NCBI GenBank assembly: GCA_052400685.1 | Contig: JBQTGJ010000016.1 | Reading direction: 5' to 3' (one strand) | DNA from: CAZHHH01 sp052400685 | Lineage (GTDB): Bacteria; Bacteroidota; Bacteroidia; Bacteroidales; Marinilabiliaceae | DNA length: 64,000 nucleotides | Part shown: positions 9,794 through 19,219 of the stretch, piece after piece | How the letters are laid out: each line of letters starts with the position of its first letter | Numbering within the stretch: position 1 is the stretch's first letter | Translations under genes and position numbers: made by a program | Notes under the pieces: model-generated | Databases searched by the model: none | What the model was told of the DNA's origin: nothing | What the model saw: the letters and a program-made list of their open reading frames with translations, nothing else

Positions 9794-11146
9794 ATGAAAA
9801 TTTATAAACTGATAGCGTTAGGATTGTTTATATCCATAACTGCAGCGGCCCAAACAGGGAGAGAAACCGGAACCAAGTATGGCACCGGGGAGGACAGTCT
9901 CGAATGTTTAAAAAATCTATCATTGTATTCGGAGGACCTTCGGAATAAAAACTACGATGCAGCCTATCCGGCTTGGGAGGCAGCTTTTAACAACTGCCCG
10001 GCCGCAACTGTAAATCTTTACATTGATGGCGCGACATTGCTCGAACATAAAATTAAAAAAAACAAAGATGCCGCAACATTTGAGGATTTGTATCAAAAAC
10101 TGATGAAGGTGTATGACCAGCGGATGGAATTTTTTGGAGATAACAGACGTACGCCAACCCCAGAAATAAAAGGATTCAAGGCTCTTGACATGCTTAAATA
10201 CAAACGCAATGATGCAGAAGTATTAGCTCAGGCCTATGCGCTTTTAGACGAATCGGTAAACTATTCAAAAGAAAAATCGCAGCTCGCCTTTTTGGCAACC
10301 TTCATGACAACGTCGGTTAACATGTATAAAATGGGCAAGATAGATGCCATGAAATTAGTGGAAGACTACACCCTGGTAACTGACGGCCTCGACAATCAGT
10401 TAAAAAATCCGGCACGCGCAAAATATCATGGACAAATAGAAAAAGTAAAAGGCAGTGTAGAAACGCTTTTTGCCAACAGTGGCGCGGCTAATTGCGAAAC
10501 CATCGATCAAATATTTGCCCCGCAACTTGAAGACAAAAAATTTGATCTGGCCTGGTTAAAAATGGTCAGTCGTTTATTGGTTCGTGGTTTGTGCGATGAC
10601 TCCGAACTCCTCTACAAAGTTTCTGAATATCAACACAACATAGAACCATCATCAGCTTCAGCTTATGGTTTGGCTAAAATGTATCTGAAATCAAACGATA
10701 TGAACAGAGCCATTGACTATTTTAAAGAAGCCATTGATTTATGTGAAGATAACGATCAAAAAGGTGAATTCCTGCAACAGCTGGGGTTAGTATACCTTAC
10801 ACAGGAAAAATACAGTGCAGCCCGCGCCAGTGCTCTCCGGGCTATCGAATTACGGCCTAATTGGGGTGCCCCTTACATTGTAATTGGTAAAGCTTACGCC
10901 ATATCGGCCAACACCATTGGCACCAAAGAACTTGAAAAGAAAAGTGCTTATTGGGCAGCTGTTGACAAATTTATGAAAGCCAAATCGGTAGACCCATCTG
11001 TTGCCAAGGAAGCCGACGAGCTGATTCGCACTTATTCGGTTCACTTTCCCGCCACCGATGAAATATTTTTTGAAGGCTATAAAAATGGTGAAACCTACAC
11101 CGTTGGTGGCTGGATTAATGAAAAAACAACAATACGTGCAAAATAA
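9794..11146 (+). CDS. Exported tetratricopeptide-repeat protein
   Basis: A 450-residue protein with a signal peptide MKIYKLIALGLFISITAAAQ, then helical repeats. Clear TPR units lie in the last third: SAYGLAKMYLKSNDMNRAIDYF, followed by the helix pairs around EFLQQLGLVYLTQEKYSAARA and ALRAIELRPNWGAPYIVIGKAY (each pair about 34 residues). Likely a periplasmic or outer-membrane scaffold in envelope assembly. The start is ATGAAAATTTAT; the open frame extends eight codons upstream without a good start. It lies 57 bases after the barrel gene and 6 bases before lptC. Confidence 0.8.
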   Translation: MKIYKLIALGLFISITAAAQTGRETGTKYGTGEDSLECLKNLSLYSEDLRNKNYDAAYPAWEAAFNNCPAATVNLYIDGATLLEHKIKKNKDAATFEDLYQKLMKVYDQRMEFFGDNRRTPTPEIKGFKALDMLKYKRNDAEVLAQAYALLDESVNYSKEKSQLAFLATFMTTSVNMYKMGKIDAMKLVEDYTLVTDGLDNQLKNPARAKYHGQIEKVKGSVETLFANSGAANCETIDQIFAPQLEDKKFDLAWLKMVSRLLVRGLCDDSELLYKVSEYQHNIEPSSASAYGLAKMYLKSNDMNRAIDYFKEAIDLCEDNDQKGEFLQQLGLVYLTQEKYSAARASALRAIELRPNWGAPYIVIGKAYAISANTIGTKELEKKSAYWAAVDKFMKAKSVDPSVAKEADELIRTYSVHFPATDEIFFEGYKNGETYTVGGWINEKTTIRAK

Positions 11147-11152
11147 ATTCAC

Positions 11153-11743
11153 TTGAAAACAGAATATTTTTTCACATCTCTAAAAAAAGTAACAAAGGCA
11201 GGCAGTATTGCGATACTGTCTGCCATTGTTGCTTTATCTTCATGCAAGCCCAATAAACCGGAAGAAATTAAAGAGCTCACCAATCGCGAGGAGCTCCCAA
11301 GCCTGACCATTGAAGACCTCACCACCACTATTACCGATTCCGGGAGAATCAAATATAGATTCATGACGCCCGAGATGAAGCAATTTGACAAACGCGAAAA
11401 ACCAGCCATTGAATTCAATAAAGGATTACATCTGATTGTTTTTAACAGAGAAGAAGAAATTGATGCCCAAATAAAATGCAAACAAGCCATATATCACCAA
11501 TCCGATGAACTTTGGGAACTTAGCAATGATGTAGAAGCCGTAAACACCACAGGCGATGTTATTAATACCGAATTACTTTTTTGGAATATCAAAAAGAAAA
11601 CGATTTATTCCGACAAATTCATCAAAATTACCACACAAACAGAAATTATAACTGGTTACGGCTTTGAATCGGATGAGAAAATGGAAAACTACAAAATCAA
11701 AAACATAAGTGGCATCCTGAGCATCAATGAAACAACAGATTAA
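11153..11743 (+). CDS. lptC: LptC-like LPS export lipoprotein
   Basis: Periplasmic component of the LPS transport bridge between the inner-membrane ABC transporter and LptA/LptD. The 196-residue protein begins at TTG (TTGAAAACAGAA), as no in-frame ATG occurs before the conserved domain. It has a hydrophobic segment ending in the lipobox LSSC (Cys about 35), so it is a lipoprotein instead of the single-pass form of E. coli. The rest is the beta-jellyroll of the LptC/OstA-like fold: ITDSGRIKYRF, GLHLIVFN, ELWELSNDVEAVN, ELLFWNIKKKTIYSDKFIKI, all typical of Bacteroidota LptC. It follows the TPR gene by 6 bases. Confidence 0.82.
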   Translation: MKTEYFFTSLKKVTKAGSIAILSAIVALSSCKPNKPEEIKELTNREELPSLTIEDLTTTITDSGRIKYRFMTPEMKQFDKREKPAIEFNKGLHLIVFNREEEIDAQIKCKQAIYHQSDELWELSNDVEAVNTTGDVINTELLFWNIKKKTIYSDKFIKITTQTEIITGYGFESDEKMENYKIKNISGILSINETTD

Positions 11744-11754
11744 CCAGCCTCAGT

Positions 11755-11832
11755 CAAAAAAGTCCAACTTCGCATTAAGTTTGCGCTCAAAATGGCCCTT
11801 TACATCAGTAAACTCTCATTTGTCAGGCTTCA
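11755..11832 (+). repeat. Partial copy of dispersed spacer repeat
   Basis: Contains the family core AAGTCCAACTTCGCATTAAG, GCTCAAAATGG and TTTACATCAGTAAACTC. The terminal inverted repeats are missing. It sits in the 355-base gap between lptC and the CNNM/CorC gene; the remaining 270 bases of that gap show nothing else recognisable. Confidence 0.7.
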
Positions 11833-12098
11833 AAACAAACCTGCAAAACAACAAATACCAATGAAGTTAAACATGGGAGGTTCAACCGACCTATAAAAAA
11901 GACTATTTATGCATGAAAAACCCAAAAATGAAGCCTTCTTAATATAGAACACTGGAATTTTCGGACGAGCATTAACAGTCATCTTTTCACCTCATAAAAT
12001 AAATTGATGAACCCCAACCCAATAGTAATACCAATAGATTTCAAGGCAAACTGAAATTATTGCTACCTTTAACCTTCAGTTACAAACAGAAATCATAC

Positions 12099-13361
12099 AT
12101 GGATCAAATAACCATCATATTAATAACACTTATACTTTCAGCCTTTTTTTCGGGTAGTGAGATGGCCTTCCTCTCTACCAACAAGCTGATGATTGAACTC
12201 AACCGTACCAAACATCCCAGACTAAGTAAAATTACCGATATATTTCATCGCAACGCAGGAGTTTTCATTGCAACGATCCTCATCGGGAACAATGTTGTAT
12301 TGGTTATTTATGGCCTTTATATGGGGCAAATCCTGGCATCGGAGATACAAGTTTTCTTTGATTCAGATGTTGCGATACTCCTTATTCAAACCATCATCAG
12401 CACCATCATTATTCTAATAACAGCCGAATTTCTCCCCAAAATAATTTTCAGGCTAAACCCCGGTACCAGTTTAAATTTACTGTCGGTGCCACTAATCATT
12501 TTCTATACCATTTTTTATCCCTTATCACGATTAACCATCACACTCTCAAATTTTTTGATACACAAAATATCAAGCGGACCAACCCGCCCCAAAAATGAAA
12601 ACATTCTAATAGGCCGTGTTGATTTAGATTACTTAATTACCGACCAACACGAAAAAGCGCCCACCAACGAACCATTACCCGAAGAAATGAAATTCTTCAA
12701 AAATGCGCTCGATTTTTCAAACATAAAAGTGAGGGAATGTACCGTTCCTCGGCCCGAGGTTCAAGCGGTAGAGATAGATGAAGAGCTGGAAATTTTAAAA
12801 GACAAATTCATTGAATCCGGCTACTCTAAAATACTGGTTTACAAAGAAAACATTGACAACATAATAGGTTACGTACATGTCTCGGCCATGTTCCGGAATC
12901 CGAAAAAGTTACGAAATGTATTAAGCCCTATTTCGGTCGTTCCCGAGTCGATGCCCGCCAGCAAACTCCTTGAAATATTTACGAAGGAACACAAAAGTAT
13001 CGTATTAGTGGTTGATGAATTTGGCGGCACCTCAGGAATTGTCACCCTCGAAGATGTGCTCGAAGAAATATTTGGAGAAATTGATGATGAACACGATATT
13101 TCAGATCTGGTAGAAAAACAAATATCAGACAACACCTATCAATTTTCCGGTCGTTTTGAAATCGATTATCTAAACGATAAATACCATTTGTTGCTTCCTG
13201 TATCAGACGAATATGAAACTCTGGCTGGTCTGATCCTCTTCCACAACGAAGCCATACCGGCAATTGACGAAGAAATAGAAATAGAAAACTTCCGTTTCAA
13301 AATAATGAATGCCACCAATGCTAAAATCGAGTTGGTTCAAATATCAGTCATTACCGAGTAA
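12099..13361 (+). CDS. CNNM/CorC family membrane protein (DUF21-CBS-CorC_HlyC)
   Basis: A 420-residue integral membrane protein of the hemolysin-like family, thought to act in divalent cation export or homeostasis. Order: DUF21 domain with about four membrane segments (residues 1-165; SAFFSGSEMAFLSTNK is the typical first-helix motif); two CBS domains (about 205-330; VPRPEVQAVE and VVDEFGGTSGIVTLEDVLEEIFGEI); C-terminal CorC_HlyC domain (about 340-415). The family member GldE is annotated in gliding Bacteroidota, but GldE cannot be distinguished here. Start at ATGGATCAAATA; 13 upstream in-frame codons are rejected for lack of an ATG. It precedes the PpiD-like gene. Confidence 0.88.
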   Translation: MDQITIILITLILSAFFSGSEMAFLSTNKLMIELNRTKHPRLSKITDIFHRNAGVFIATILIGNNVVLVIYGLYMGQILASEIQVFFDSDVAILLIQTIISTIIILITAEFLPKIIFRLNPGTSLNLLSVPLIIFYTIFYPLSRLTITLSNFLIHKISSGPTRPKNENILIGRVDLDYLITDQHEKAPTNEPLPEEMKFFKNALDFSNIKVRECTVPRPEVQAVEIDEELEILKDKFIESGYSKILVYKENIDNIIGYVHVSAMFRNPKKLRNVLSPISVVPESMPASKLLEIFTKEHKSIVLVVDEFGGTSGIVTLEDVLEEIFGEIDDEHDISDLVEKQISDNTYQFSGRFEIDYLNDKYHLLLPVSDEYETLAGLILFHNEAIPAIDEEIEIENFRFKIMNATNAKIELVQISVITE

Positions 13362-13493
13362 CCATCGTTAAAAATAATAATCAGCCTATTAACCCTAAAA
13401 TATATAATCAGAGGGTACCTAATAATGGAATAATACATTTTTTTGTATCTTCGTAACCGTTTTAAAAAGCTAAATATTAAATCTGTATTTCGA

Positions 13494-15587
13494 ATGGCAA
13501 CTTTAGAGAAAATACGTAGTAAAGGAGGAGTTCTTGCAGCCATCTTCATTGGTTTTGCCCTTTTTGCTTTTATCATGATGGACATGATGAGTTCGGGAAG
13601 TTCACTGTTTTCAGGCTCCCGAATGGAGGTCGCTAACATTAACGGTCAATCTGTTAACATTCAGGACTTTCAAAACAAGGTGTCCGAAATTGAAGAATTT
13701 AACAAACTGAATCAGGGGAGTAATTCACTGACAGAAGAACAGGTTAACACACTTCGCGATCAGGTGTGGAACCAAATGATCAATCAAACTCTTCTTCAAG
13801 AAGTTTATGACGAGTTAGGTCTGACCGTAAGTTCGCAAGAACTTAAAGATATGGTTTCAGGGAACAATATCCATCCAGCCATTCGACAACACCCGTTGTT
13901 TGTGAATCAGCAAACAGGTGTTTTTGACAAACAACAGGTTTTAAACTTCCTGATGGCCAAGGCTAAAGATCCAACAGCTAATTTTTATTGGTCGGTGATG
14001 GAAGACCAACTCATTAAAGATCAACTTTTCACCAAATATAAAGCCTTATTGAAAAAAGGGATGTATGTACCCACTGCCTGGGTTGATTCAGAAATGGCTT
14101 CCCGTTCAAAAAAGGTTGATTTTGACTATGTTGGCGTTCGTTTTAATACCGTATCCGACAGTTTGGTTGAAGTGACTGACAATGAAATAAACACCTACTA
14201 CAAAGGACATCAAACACTTTTCAAACAAACGGCATCCAGGAGCATCGAATACATCACATTTGATGTCACTCCCACCGAAGGCGATCGTGAAAACGCATTA
14301 AAATGGGTCAATGATATGATGACTGATTTTACAAAACCAGACATAGACCCAATCCAGTTTGTTAATCTAAATTCGGATGAACAGTTTAACGAACGAAATT
14401 ATCGTCCGGCTGAATTAAGCTCTGAATTAGCCAAATTTGTTACCAATGCAAAAGTTGGTGAGGTATATGGTCCCTACTTCGAAAATGAAGCCTACAAAGC
14501 GACACGTTTAGTGGCCATAAATGAATTGCCCGACTCGGTTCGTGCACGTCACATATTAATACAAGGAGCTTCAATGGAAGCTGCCAATAAAGAGGCTGAC
14601 AGCTTAATGACACTCATTAAGAAAGGGGCTGATTTTGCAGAATTGGCCCGCAAATATTCAAAAGATCAGGGCTCAGCCATCAATGGCGGAGATTTGGACT
14701 GGTTTCGTGAAGGCATGATGGTTAAACCATTCAACGATGCCGCTTTTCAGGGTAAAAGAGGCGATCTTGTAAAAGTTGAAAGCCAATACGGCGTTCACAT
14801 TATTGAGATTCAAGACCAAAGCAAACCTTCAGCAAAATATCAGATAGCTACGTTAGCCAGAAATATCACCTACAGCTCACAAACCTATCAGAATATATAC
14901 ACTGAAGCGACACGTTTTGCCTCGCAAAACAATACCGTAGAAAAATTCAATGCTGCAATTGCCGAAAATAACATAACCAAACGTTATGCCCGTAGCATTA
15001 AAGAAAACGACCGTAACGTTAACAATCTGGAATCGCCGCGTGAATTGGTTAAGTGGGCATTCGAATCACCAGCAGGTGCATTATCACCCGTATACGAATT
15101 CGGTGATCAATTTGTCGTTGCGCATCTCGTATCAATTACAGAAGATGGGGTTATGCCTCTTGAAGCCGTTGAATCAAGAATTAAAAGGGAACTTCTCAAC
15201 GATAAAAAAGCAACATATCTGATAGCCCAGTTTAATGAAAAATTGGCAGGGAATTCAGACTTAGCCACGATTGCCACGCAAATGAAGAGCACCGTTCAAA
15301 CGGCCAGCGACATCACCTTCGCTTCATACCAGGTTCCAGGAGCCGGCGTTGAACCAGCATTGGTAGCTTTAGCGGTTAACACCTCCGCCAATAATATTTC
15401 GAAACCTGTAAAAGGAAATAATGGCGTTTATGTAGTAAAAGTTAACAACGTAACCGACAACCAACCTAATGCAGAAAATGTAAAAATGGAATTGGCACAA
15501 GGTTCAACCATGAAAGTTGACTACCAATTGATAGAAACATTAACCAATCGCTCAGAAATTGTTGACCGAAGATCTCAATTTTATTAA
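13494..15587 (+). CDS. PpiD-like peptidyl-prolyl isomerase / periplasmic chaperone
   Basis: A 697-residue chaperone anchored in the inner membrane by one N-terminal helix (about residues 12-31, GGVLAAIFIGFALFAFIMMD). Next is a SurA_N-like chaperone region (about 45-230), and a parvulin rotamase domain at about 345-440 with RARHILI, GADFAELARKYS, GGDLDWFREGMM and YGVHIIEI. The C-terminal 250 residues repeat the fold loosely, probably a degenerate second rotamase-like domain. It helps fold outer-membrane proteins. Start is ATGGCAACTTTA; 17 codons upstream are open but without ATG. TATCTTCG at 13446-13453 may be its promoter. A strong terminator follows. Confidence 0.9.
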   Translation: MATLEKIRSKGGVLAAIFIGFALFAFIMMDMMSSGSSLFSGSRMEVANINGQSVNIQDFQNKVSEIEEFNKLNQGSNSLTEEQVNTLRDQVWNQMINQTLLQEVYDELGLTVSSQELKDMVSGNNIHPAIRQHPLFVNQQTGVFDKQQVLNFLMAKAKDPTANFYWSVMEDQLIKDQLFTKYKALLKKGMYVPTAWVDSEMASRSKKVDFDYVGVRFNTVSDSLVEVTDNEINTYYKGHQTLFKQTASRSIEYITFDVTPTEGDRENALKWVNDMMTDFTKPDIDPIQFVNLNSDEQFNERNYRPAELSSELAKFVTNAKVGEVYGPYFENEAYKATRLVAINELPDSVRARHILIQGASMEAANKEADSLMTLIKKGADFAELARKYSKDQGSAINGGDLDWFREGMMVKPFNDAAFQGKRGDLVKVESQYGVHIIEIQDQSKPSAKYQIATLARNITYSSQTYQNIYTEATRFASQNNTVEKFNAAIAENNITKRYARSIKENDRNVNNLESPRELVKWAFESPAGALSPVYEFGDQFVVAHLVSITEDGVMPLEAVESRIKRELLNDKKATYLIAQFNEKLAGNSDLATIATQMKSTVQTASDITFASYQVPGAGVEPALVALAVNTSANNISKPVKGNNGVYVVKVNNVTDNQPNAENVKMELAQGSTMKVDYQLIETLTNRSEIVDRRSQFY

Positions 15588-15611
15588 TAGAAATTAAGAT
15601 TTCGAAATACC

Positions 15612-15650
15612 AAAAAGGCGGTGATTCAAAGATTGAATCACCGCCTTTAC
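15612..15650. terminator. Bidirectional terminator between ppiD-like gene and yqeY
   Basis: A perfect 16-base-pair stem, AAAGGCGGTGATTCAA, with loop AGA and the complementary arm, ending in a T-rich tract on + and preceded by A's, which serve as the U-tract on -. It lies between two convergent genes and can stop both. Confidence 0.9.
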
Positions 15651-15669
15651 TTTTACAAAAAAAATAAAA

Positions 15670-16122
15670 CTAAGCGCTTAACAGTTCCTTAACCACGCGC
15701 GAAATTTCCTTTCCTTCAGCTTTTCCGGCCAAAGCAGCCGAAGCCGCACCCATAACCTTACCCATATCTTTCATAGAAGAAGCCCCGGTAGATGCAACAA
15801 TCTCTTTAACAGCTTTAACAAGCTCTTCAGGCGTCATCATAGCCGGCAAGTATTCCGAAATTATTCCAGCCTCTTTTAATTCATTATCGCCTAAATCGGC
15901 ACGTCCTTGTCCATTAAAAATATCAGCAGCATCTTTACGTTGCTTCACCATTTTTTGAAGTATTTTCAACTCATCAGCATCAGAAACAACACCGCCAGCA
16001 TTTTTAGCGGTACGTGCTTCCAGCAACTCTTTTTTGATGGACCGGAGTGTTTCCAGCCGGACATGATCACGAGCTTTCATGGCCAGTTTAATGTCTTCTC
16101 CTACTTTATCATATATACTCAT
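15670..16122 (-). CDS. yqeY: GatB/YqeY domain protein
   Basis: A 150-residue protein made of only the GatB/YqeY C-terminal tail domain of tRNA amidotransferases. Visible: AMKARDHVRLETLRSIKKELLEA (two helices near residues 14-36, given here only as family features), EYLPAMMTPEEL and a C-terminal helical bundle with KDMGKVMG. The stand-alone family is usually linked to RNA binding, with no firm function. It is the last gene of the dcw operon, 10 bases after ftsZ, an arrangement common in Bacteroidota. Confidence 0.92.
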   Translation of the reverse strand: MSIYDKVGEDIKLAMKARDHVRLETLRSIKKELLEARTAKNAGGVVSDADELKILQKMVKQRKDAADIFNGQGRADLGDNELKEAGIISEYLPAMMTPEELVKAVKEIVASTGASSMKDMGKVMGAASAALAGKAEGKEISRVVKELLSA

Positions 16123-16132
16123 AGCGGTAAAT

Positions 16133-17626
16133 TTAGTCTACATTATCGTGAAGAAATCGATTATTGCCTGTAATCTTAGGCTTACCAGATCCATTGTCAG
16201 AAATAGTAAAACGTGAGATCTTAGACGCTAAAGGGGCATCCTCATCCTTTGCCCCACCCTTTAATTTCCGTCGCTTATAAGCCGGAACATTTTCCATTTC
16301 CTCAATGCGCTTCTCATCATTAAGTTCATCCACATCCACCTGCGGCTGATCATGCCCAATTTCTATTTCGTTGGCAAACACATCAGCCCCCGGCGAAGAC
16401 AATCCGCCATCGGCATCAAAATCAGACTGTTTATCTTTGGAACCGTACAACAAATCAATTTTACGTTCTTTCTCTTTGCTTACATCATTAAAGGTAACAA
16501 CGCGTGGCGGCAAATCTGACAAGTCGGCATTTTCCTCTTCAAATTCAAGTTCAATGTCAAAATCTTCTTCAGAAGGATGCACATTACCTTCCACATCCAT
16601 TTCAAAACGGGTCACGGTATTTTCGGGCTCAGATGCTGCAGCCTCCATAACATTACTATAGGCAAAGCCGGTGGCAATAATTGTGACCACCACCTCGTCG
16701 GTCAGTGCTTCATTGGTTCCGGTACCCCAAATAATAGAAGCCGAATGGCCTACAACATCCTGCACATAGTCAGTTATTTTACCCACTTCGTCCATTCTGA
16801 TTTCATCAACTCCGGAAGTAATATTAAGCAATATATTACGCGCGCCACTAATATTATTACTATTGAGCAAAGGCGACTCCAGTGCCGCCTGAATTGCATC
16901 GATAGCACGAAACTCGCCACTTCCTGTTCCTGAACCCATCACTGATACGCCACTGTCCTTCATCACCGTTTCAACATCGGCAAAGTCAACGTTAATATAG
17001 CCATGTACCGTAATGATTTCAGCGATACCTTTTGCTGCCGTCGCTAAAACGTTATCAGCTTTAGAAAAAGCATTACTAAGCTTCAGATCGCCGTACATAT
17101 CACGCAATCTCTCATTATTAATAATCAACAACGAATCGACATACTTTTCCATTTCCGAGATGCCATCAATAGCCTGATTAATGCGCACCAAACCTTCAAA
17201 TCGAAACGGAATGGTAACTATTCCGACCGTTAAAATACCCATATCCTTTGCGGCTTTGGCAATGACAGGTGCCGCACCGGTACCTGTACCTCCGCCCATC
17301 CCGGCTGTGATAAAAACCATTTTGGTATTATCCTCCAACACACGCGTCACATCCTGAATACTCTCGATGGCCGACTGTCGTCCTTTCTCCGGTTTATTAC
17401 CGGCTCCCCTCCCTTCGGTCAGTGAGCTACCCAGCTGAACCTTTACTGGCACCGGGCTATTGGCCAAAGCCTGCGCATCGGTATTACACACCACAAAATT
17501 AACATCCTTAATTCCGAGGCCATACATATAATTGACAGCATTACTTCCGCCACCACCCACACCAATCACTTTTATGATAGATGAGCGAGTGCTCGGAATC
17601 TCAAAACTCATTAAATCGTCTGTCAT
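16133..17626 (-). CDS. ftsZ: Cell division GTPase FtsZ
   Basis: Tubulin-like GTPase that forms the Z ring. The 497 residues include the G1 region GVGGGGSNAVN (22-32), the tubulin signature GGGTGTGAAPVIA (about 110-122), the T7 loop NVDFADVE, a GTPase domain to about residue 330, and a long acidic, variable linker of about 140 residues. The tail ends in NNRFLHDNVD, taking the place of the usual C-terminal peptide that binds FtsA. The linker is longer than the E. coli one. It lies downstream of ftsA across a 176-base spacer that contains a copy of the dispersed repeat. Confidence 0.98.
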   Translation of the reverse strand: MTDDLMSFEIPSTRSSIIKVIGVGGGGSNAVNYMYGLGIKDVNFVVCNTDAQALANSPVPVKVQLGSSLTEGRGAGNKPEKGRQSAIESIQDVTRVLEDNTKMVFITAGMGGGTGTGAAPVIAKAAKDMGILTVGIVTIPFRFEGLVRINQAIDGISEMEKYVDSLLIINNERLRDMYGDLKLSNAFSKADNVLATAAKGIAEIITVHGYINVDFADVETVMKDSGVSVMGSGTGSGEFRAIDAIQAALESPLLNSNNISGARNILLNITSGVDEIRMDEVGKITDYVQDVVGHSASIIWGTGTNEALTDEVVVTIIATGFAYSNVMEAAASEPENTVTRFEMDVEGNVHPSEEDFDIELEFEEENADLSDLPPRVVTFNDVSKEKERKIDLLYGSKDKQSDFDADGGLSSPGADVFANEIEIGHDQPQVDVDELNDEKRIEEMENVPAYKRRKLKGGAKDEDAPLASKISRFTISDNGSGKPKITGNNRFLHDNVD

Positions 17627-17654
17627 AATTCTATCTTTTAGACACTTTTATATA

Positions 17655-17795
17655 ATTTGTCTATAAAATTCTATTTTACGTTACTATGTGCTCTCAAAAT
17701 AGTCGTCGACACCTGTAATCTCACTTTTTTTGATTTGCGTGAGCCTTAAATCTAAAATTTCTATCTCATGCTCCCGACTTCTTTATGCACAGCCA
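17655..17795 (+). repeat. Degenerate copy of dispersed repeat in the ftsA-ftsZ spacer
   Basis: TTTGTCTATAAAATTC, then GTTACTATGTGCTCTCAAAA, then GCGTGAGCCTTAAATCTAAA follow in the same order and spacing as in better copies. This copy lies inside the division operon, so it is probably transcribed in antisense orientation as part of the ftsA-ftsZ mRNA. Confidence 0.55.
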
Positions 17796-17802
17796 CTATA
17801 TC

Positions 17803-19164
17803 TTACATTTCAACATCCCGTTCCTCAAAAATACCGACAATTTTATTTTTCCAATTGCCAAACAAATCGCCTGTGCTATAGGTGCTATCCTTACTTCCTT
17901 TGCCTTTTGAAGCAGCTTTTTTAGTCTTTTTCCTAACCGGGCGCTGACGCGAAATATCATTATCCTCTTCTTCGGGGCTTTCAAACAACTTTTGTTCCAC
18001 CACTTTTTGGGTTGTAAAAACCGATGAAGCCACAAGTAATCCAATCCCCGACGACAACAAAGGCATTTCGGCGGAAGAAACCTCCTCATTGGACAGAAAA
18101 TTGACAGGCGACCCTATTTTGACATCCAGTCCCGTTTTTAGCTTTACCAATTGTGCCAAATGGTTTAGCAGAGCCCCGCCACCGGTTAACACAATCCCAG
18201 CCCCCAACTTTTCGTAGAAGCCACTTTTCCCGATATGATGTGCGACGTATTCCACAATTTCTTCCATGCGTGCCTGAATAATACAAGCCAGACTACGACA
18301 TGATATTTCCTTTGGCTCCCAGCCTGGCATTCCCGGAATGGCAACCACCATGTCTTTCCGCGTCATTTCGCCCATAGCAGAGCCAAACTGAACCTTCAAT
18401 GCCTCAGCTTGCTTCTGAATTACAGAACAACCTTCTTTAATATCAGAGGTAACCACATTCCCTCCAAACGGCACGACACCGGTGTATCGGACGACTCCAT
18501 CGCAGAACAGAGCCACATCAGTGGTTCCTCCACCAATATCAACCACGACAACACCGGCTTCCATCTCCTCTTCGGATAGCACACCATAAGCCGAAGCCAG
18601 CGGCTCCAAAACCAACCCAGCCAAACTTAATCCGGCTCGGACTAAACATTTTTCAATATTCCGGATGGCATTAACGCGTCCAATAATCACATGAAAGATA
18701 CCTTCCAAACGATGCCCGAACATACCCACAGGCCTCCCTTCTGCCAATTCATTATCCACGATATAATCCTGCGGAATCACATGAATAATTTTTTCGCCCG
18801 GCTCTAACGGCAGCCTATAGCTATCCTGACGCAGTTGCTCTATATCGAATGAAGTAATCTCTTTGTCTTCGTCAATAAAACGGTAGCAACGATTGGTAAC
18901 GCTTTTCATAGAATAAGCAGACAACCCGACATACACTTCCGATATCCTTATCGACAATCGGTTTTCCAGGCTATCAATCACCTTACGAATGGCATTCACC
19001 GTCTCCTCAATATTTAATATCACACCATGCCGAACACCGGACGAAGGAGTTCTCTCGATCCCCAACACTTCAATTTGTCCGTCATTATATTTACGGGCCA
19101 CCGTAGCCACTACTTTTGTTGTGCCAATATCAACTGATGCTAAAAGTCTAAAATTTTGATTCAT
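17803..19164 (-). CDS. ftsA: Cell division protein FtsA
   Basis: Actin-like ATPase that tethers FtsZ to the membrane. The 453-residue protein has the ASKHA phosphate 1 motif SVDIGTTKVVATVA (10-23), the SHS2/1C domain with EVYVGLSAYSMKS, phosphate 2 VVVDIGGGTTDVALF (about 201-215) and VLTGGGALLNHL (about 320-331). After a basic linker rich in K, R and S (RKKTKKAASKGKGSKDS), the tail WKNKIVGIFEE is a plausible amphipathic membrane-targeting helix. It follows ftsQ by 55 bases. The spacer to ftsZ carries a repeat copy. Confidence 0.96.
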   Translation of the reverse strand: MNQNFRLLASVDIGTTKVVATVARKYNDGQIEVLGIERTPSSGVRHGVILNIEETVNAIRKVIDSLENRLSIRISEVYVGLSAYSMKSVTNRCYRFIDEDKEITSFDIEQLRQDSYRLPLEPGEKIIHVIPQDYIVDNELAEGRPVGMFGHRLEGIFHVIIGRVNAIRNIEKCLVRAGLSLAGLVLEPLASAYGVLSEEEMEAGVVVVDIGGGTTDVALFCDGVVRYTGVVPFGGNVVTSDIKEGCSVIQKQAEALKVQFGSAMGEMTRKDMVVAIPGMPGWEPKEISCRSLACIIQARMEEIVEYVAHHIGKSGFYEKLGAGIVLTGGGALLNHLAQLVKLKTGLDVKIGSPVNFLSNEEVSSAEMPLLSSGIGLLVASSVFTTQKVVEQKLFESPEEEDNDISRQRPVRKKTKKAASKGKGSKDSTYSTGDLFGNWKNKIVGIFEERDVEM

Positions 19165-19219
19165 CGCACTTAAGTTTTTACTTCTATGCTTAATATTTTA
19201 AAGAAAGATAACACAACTG

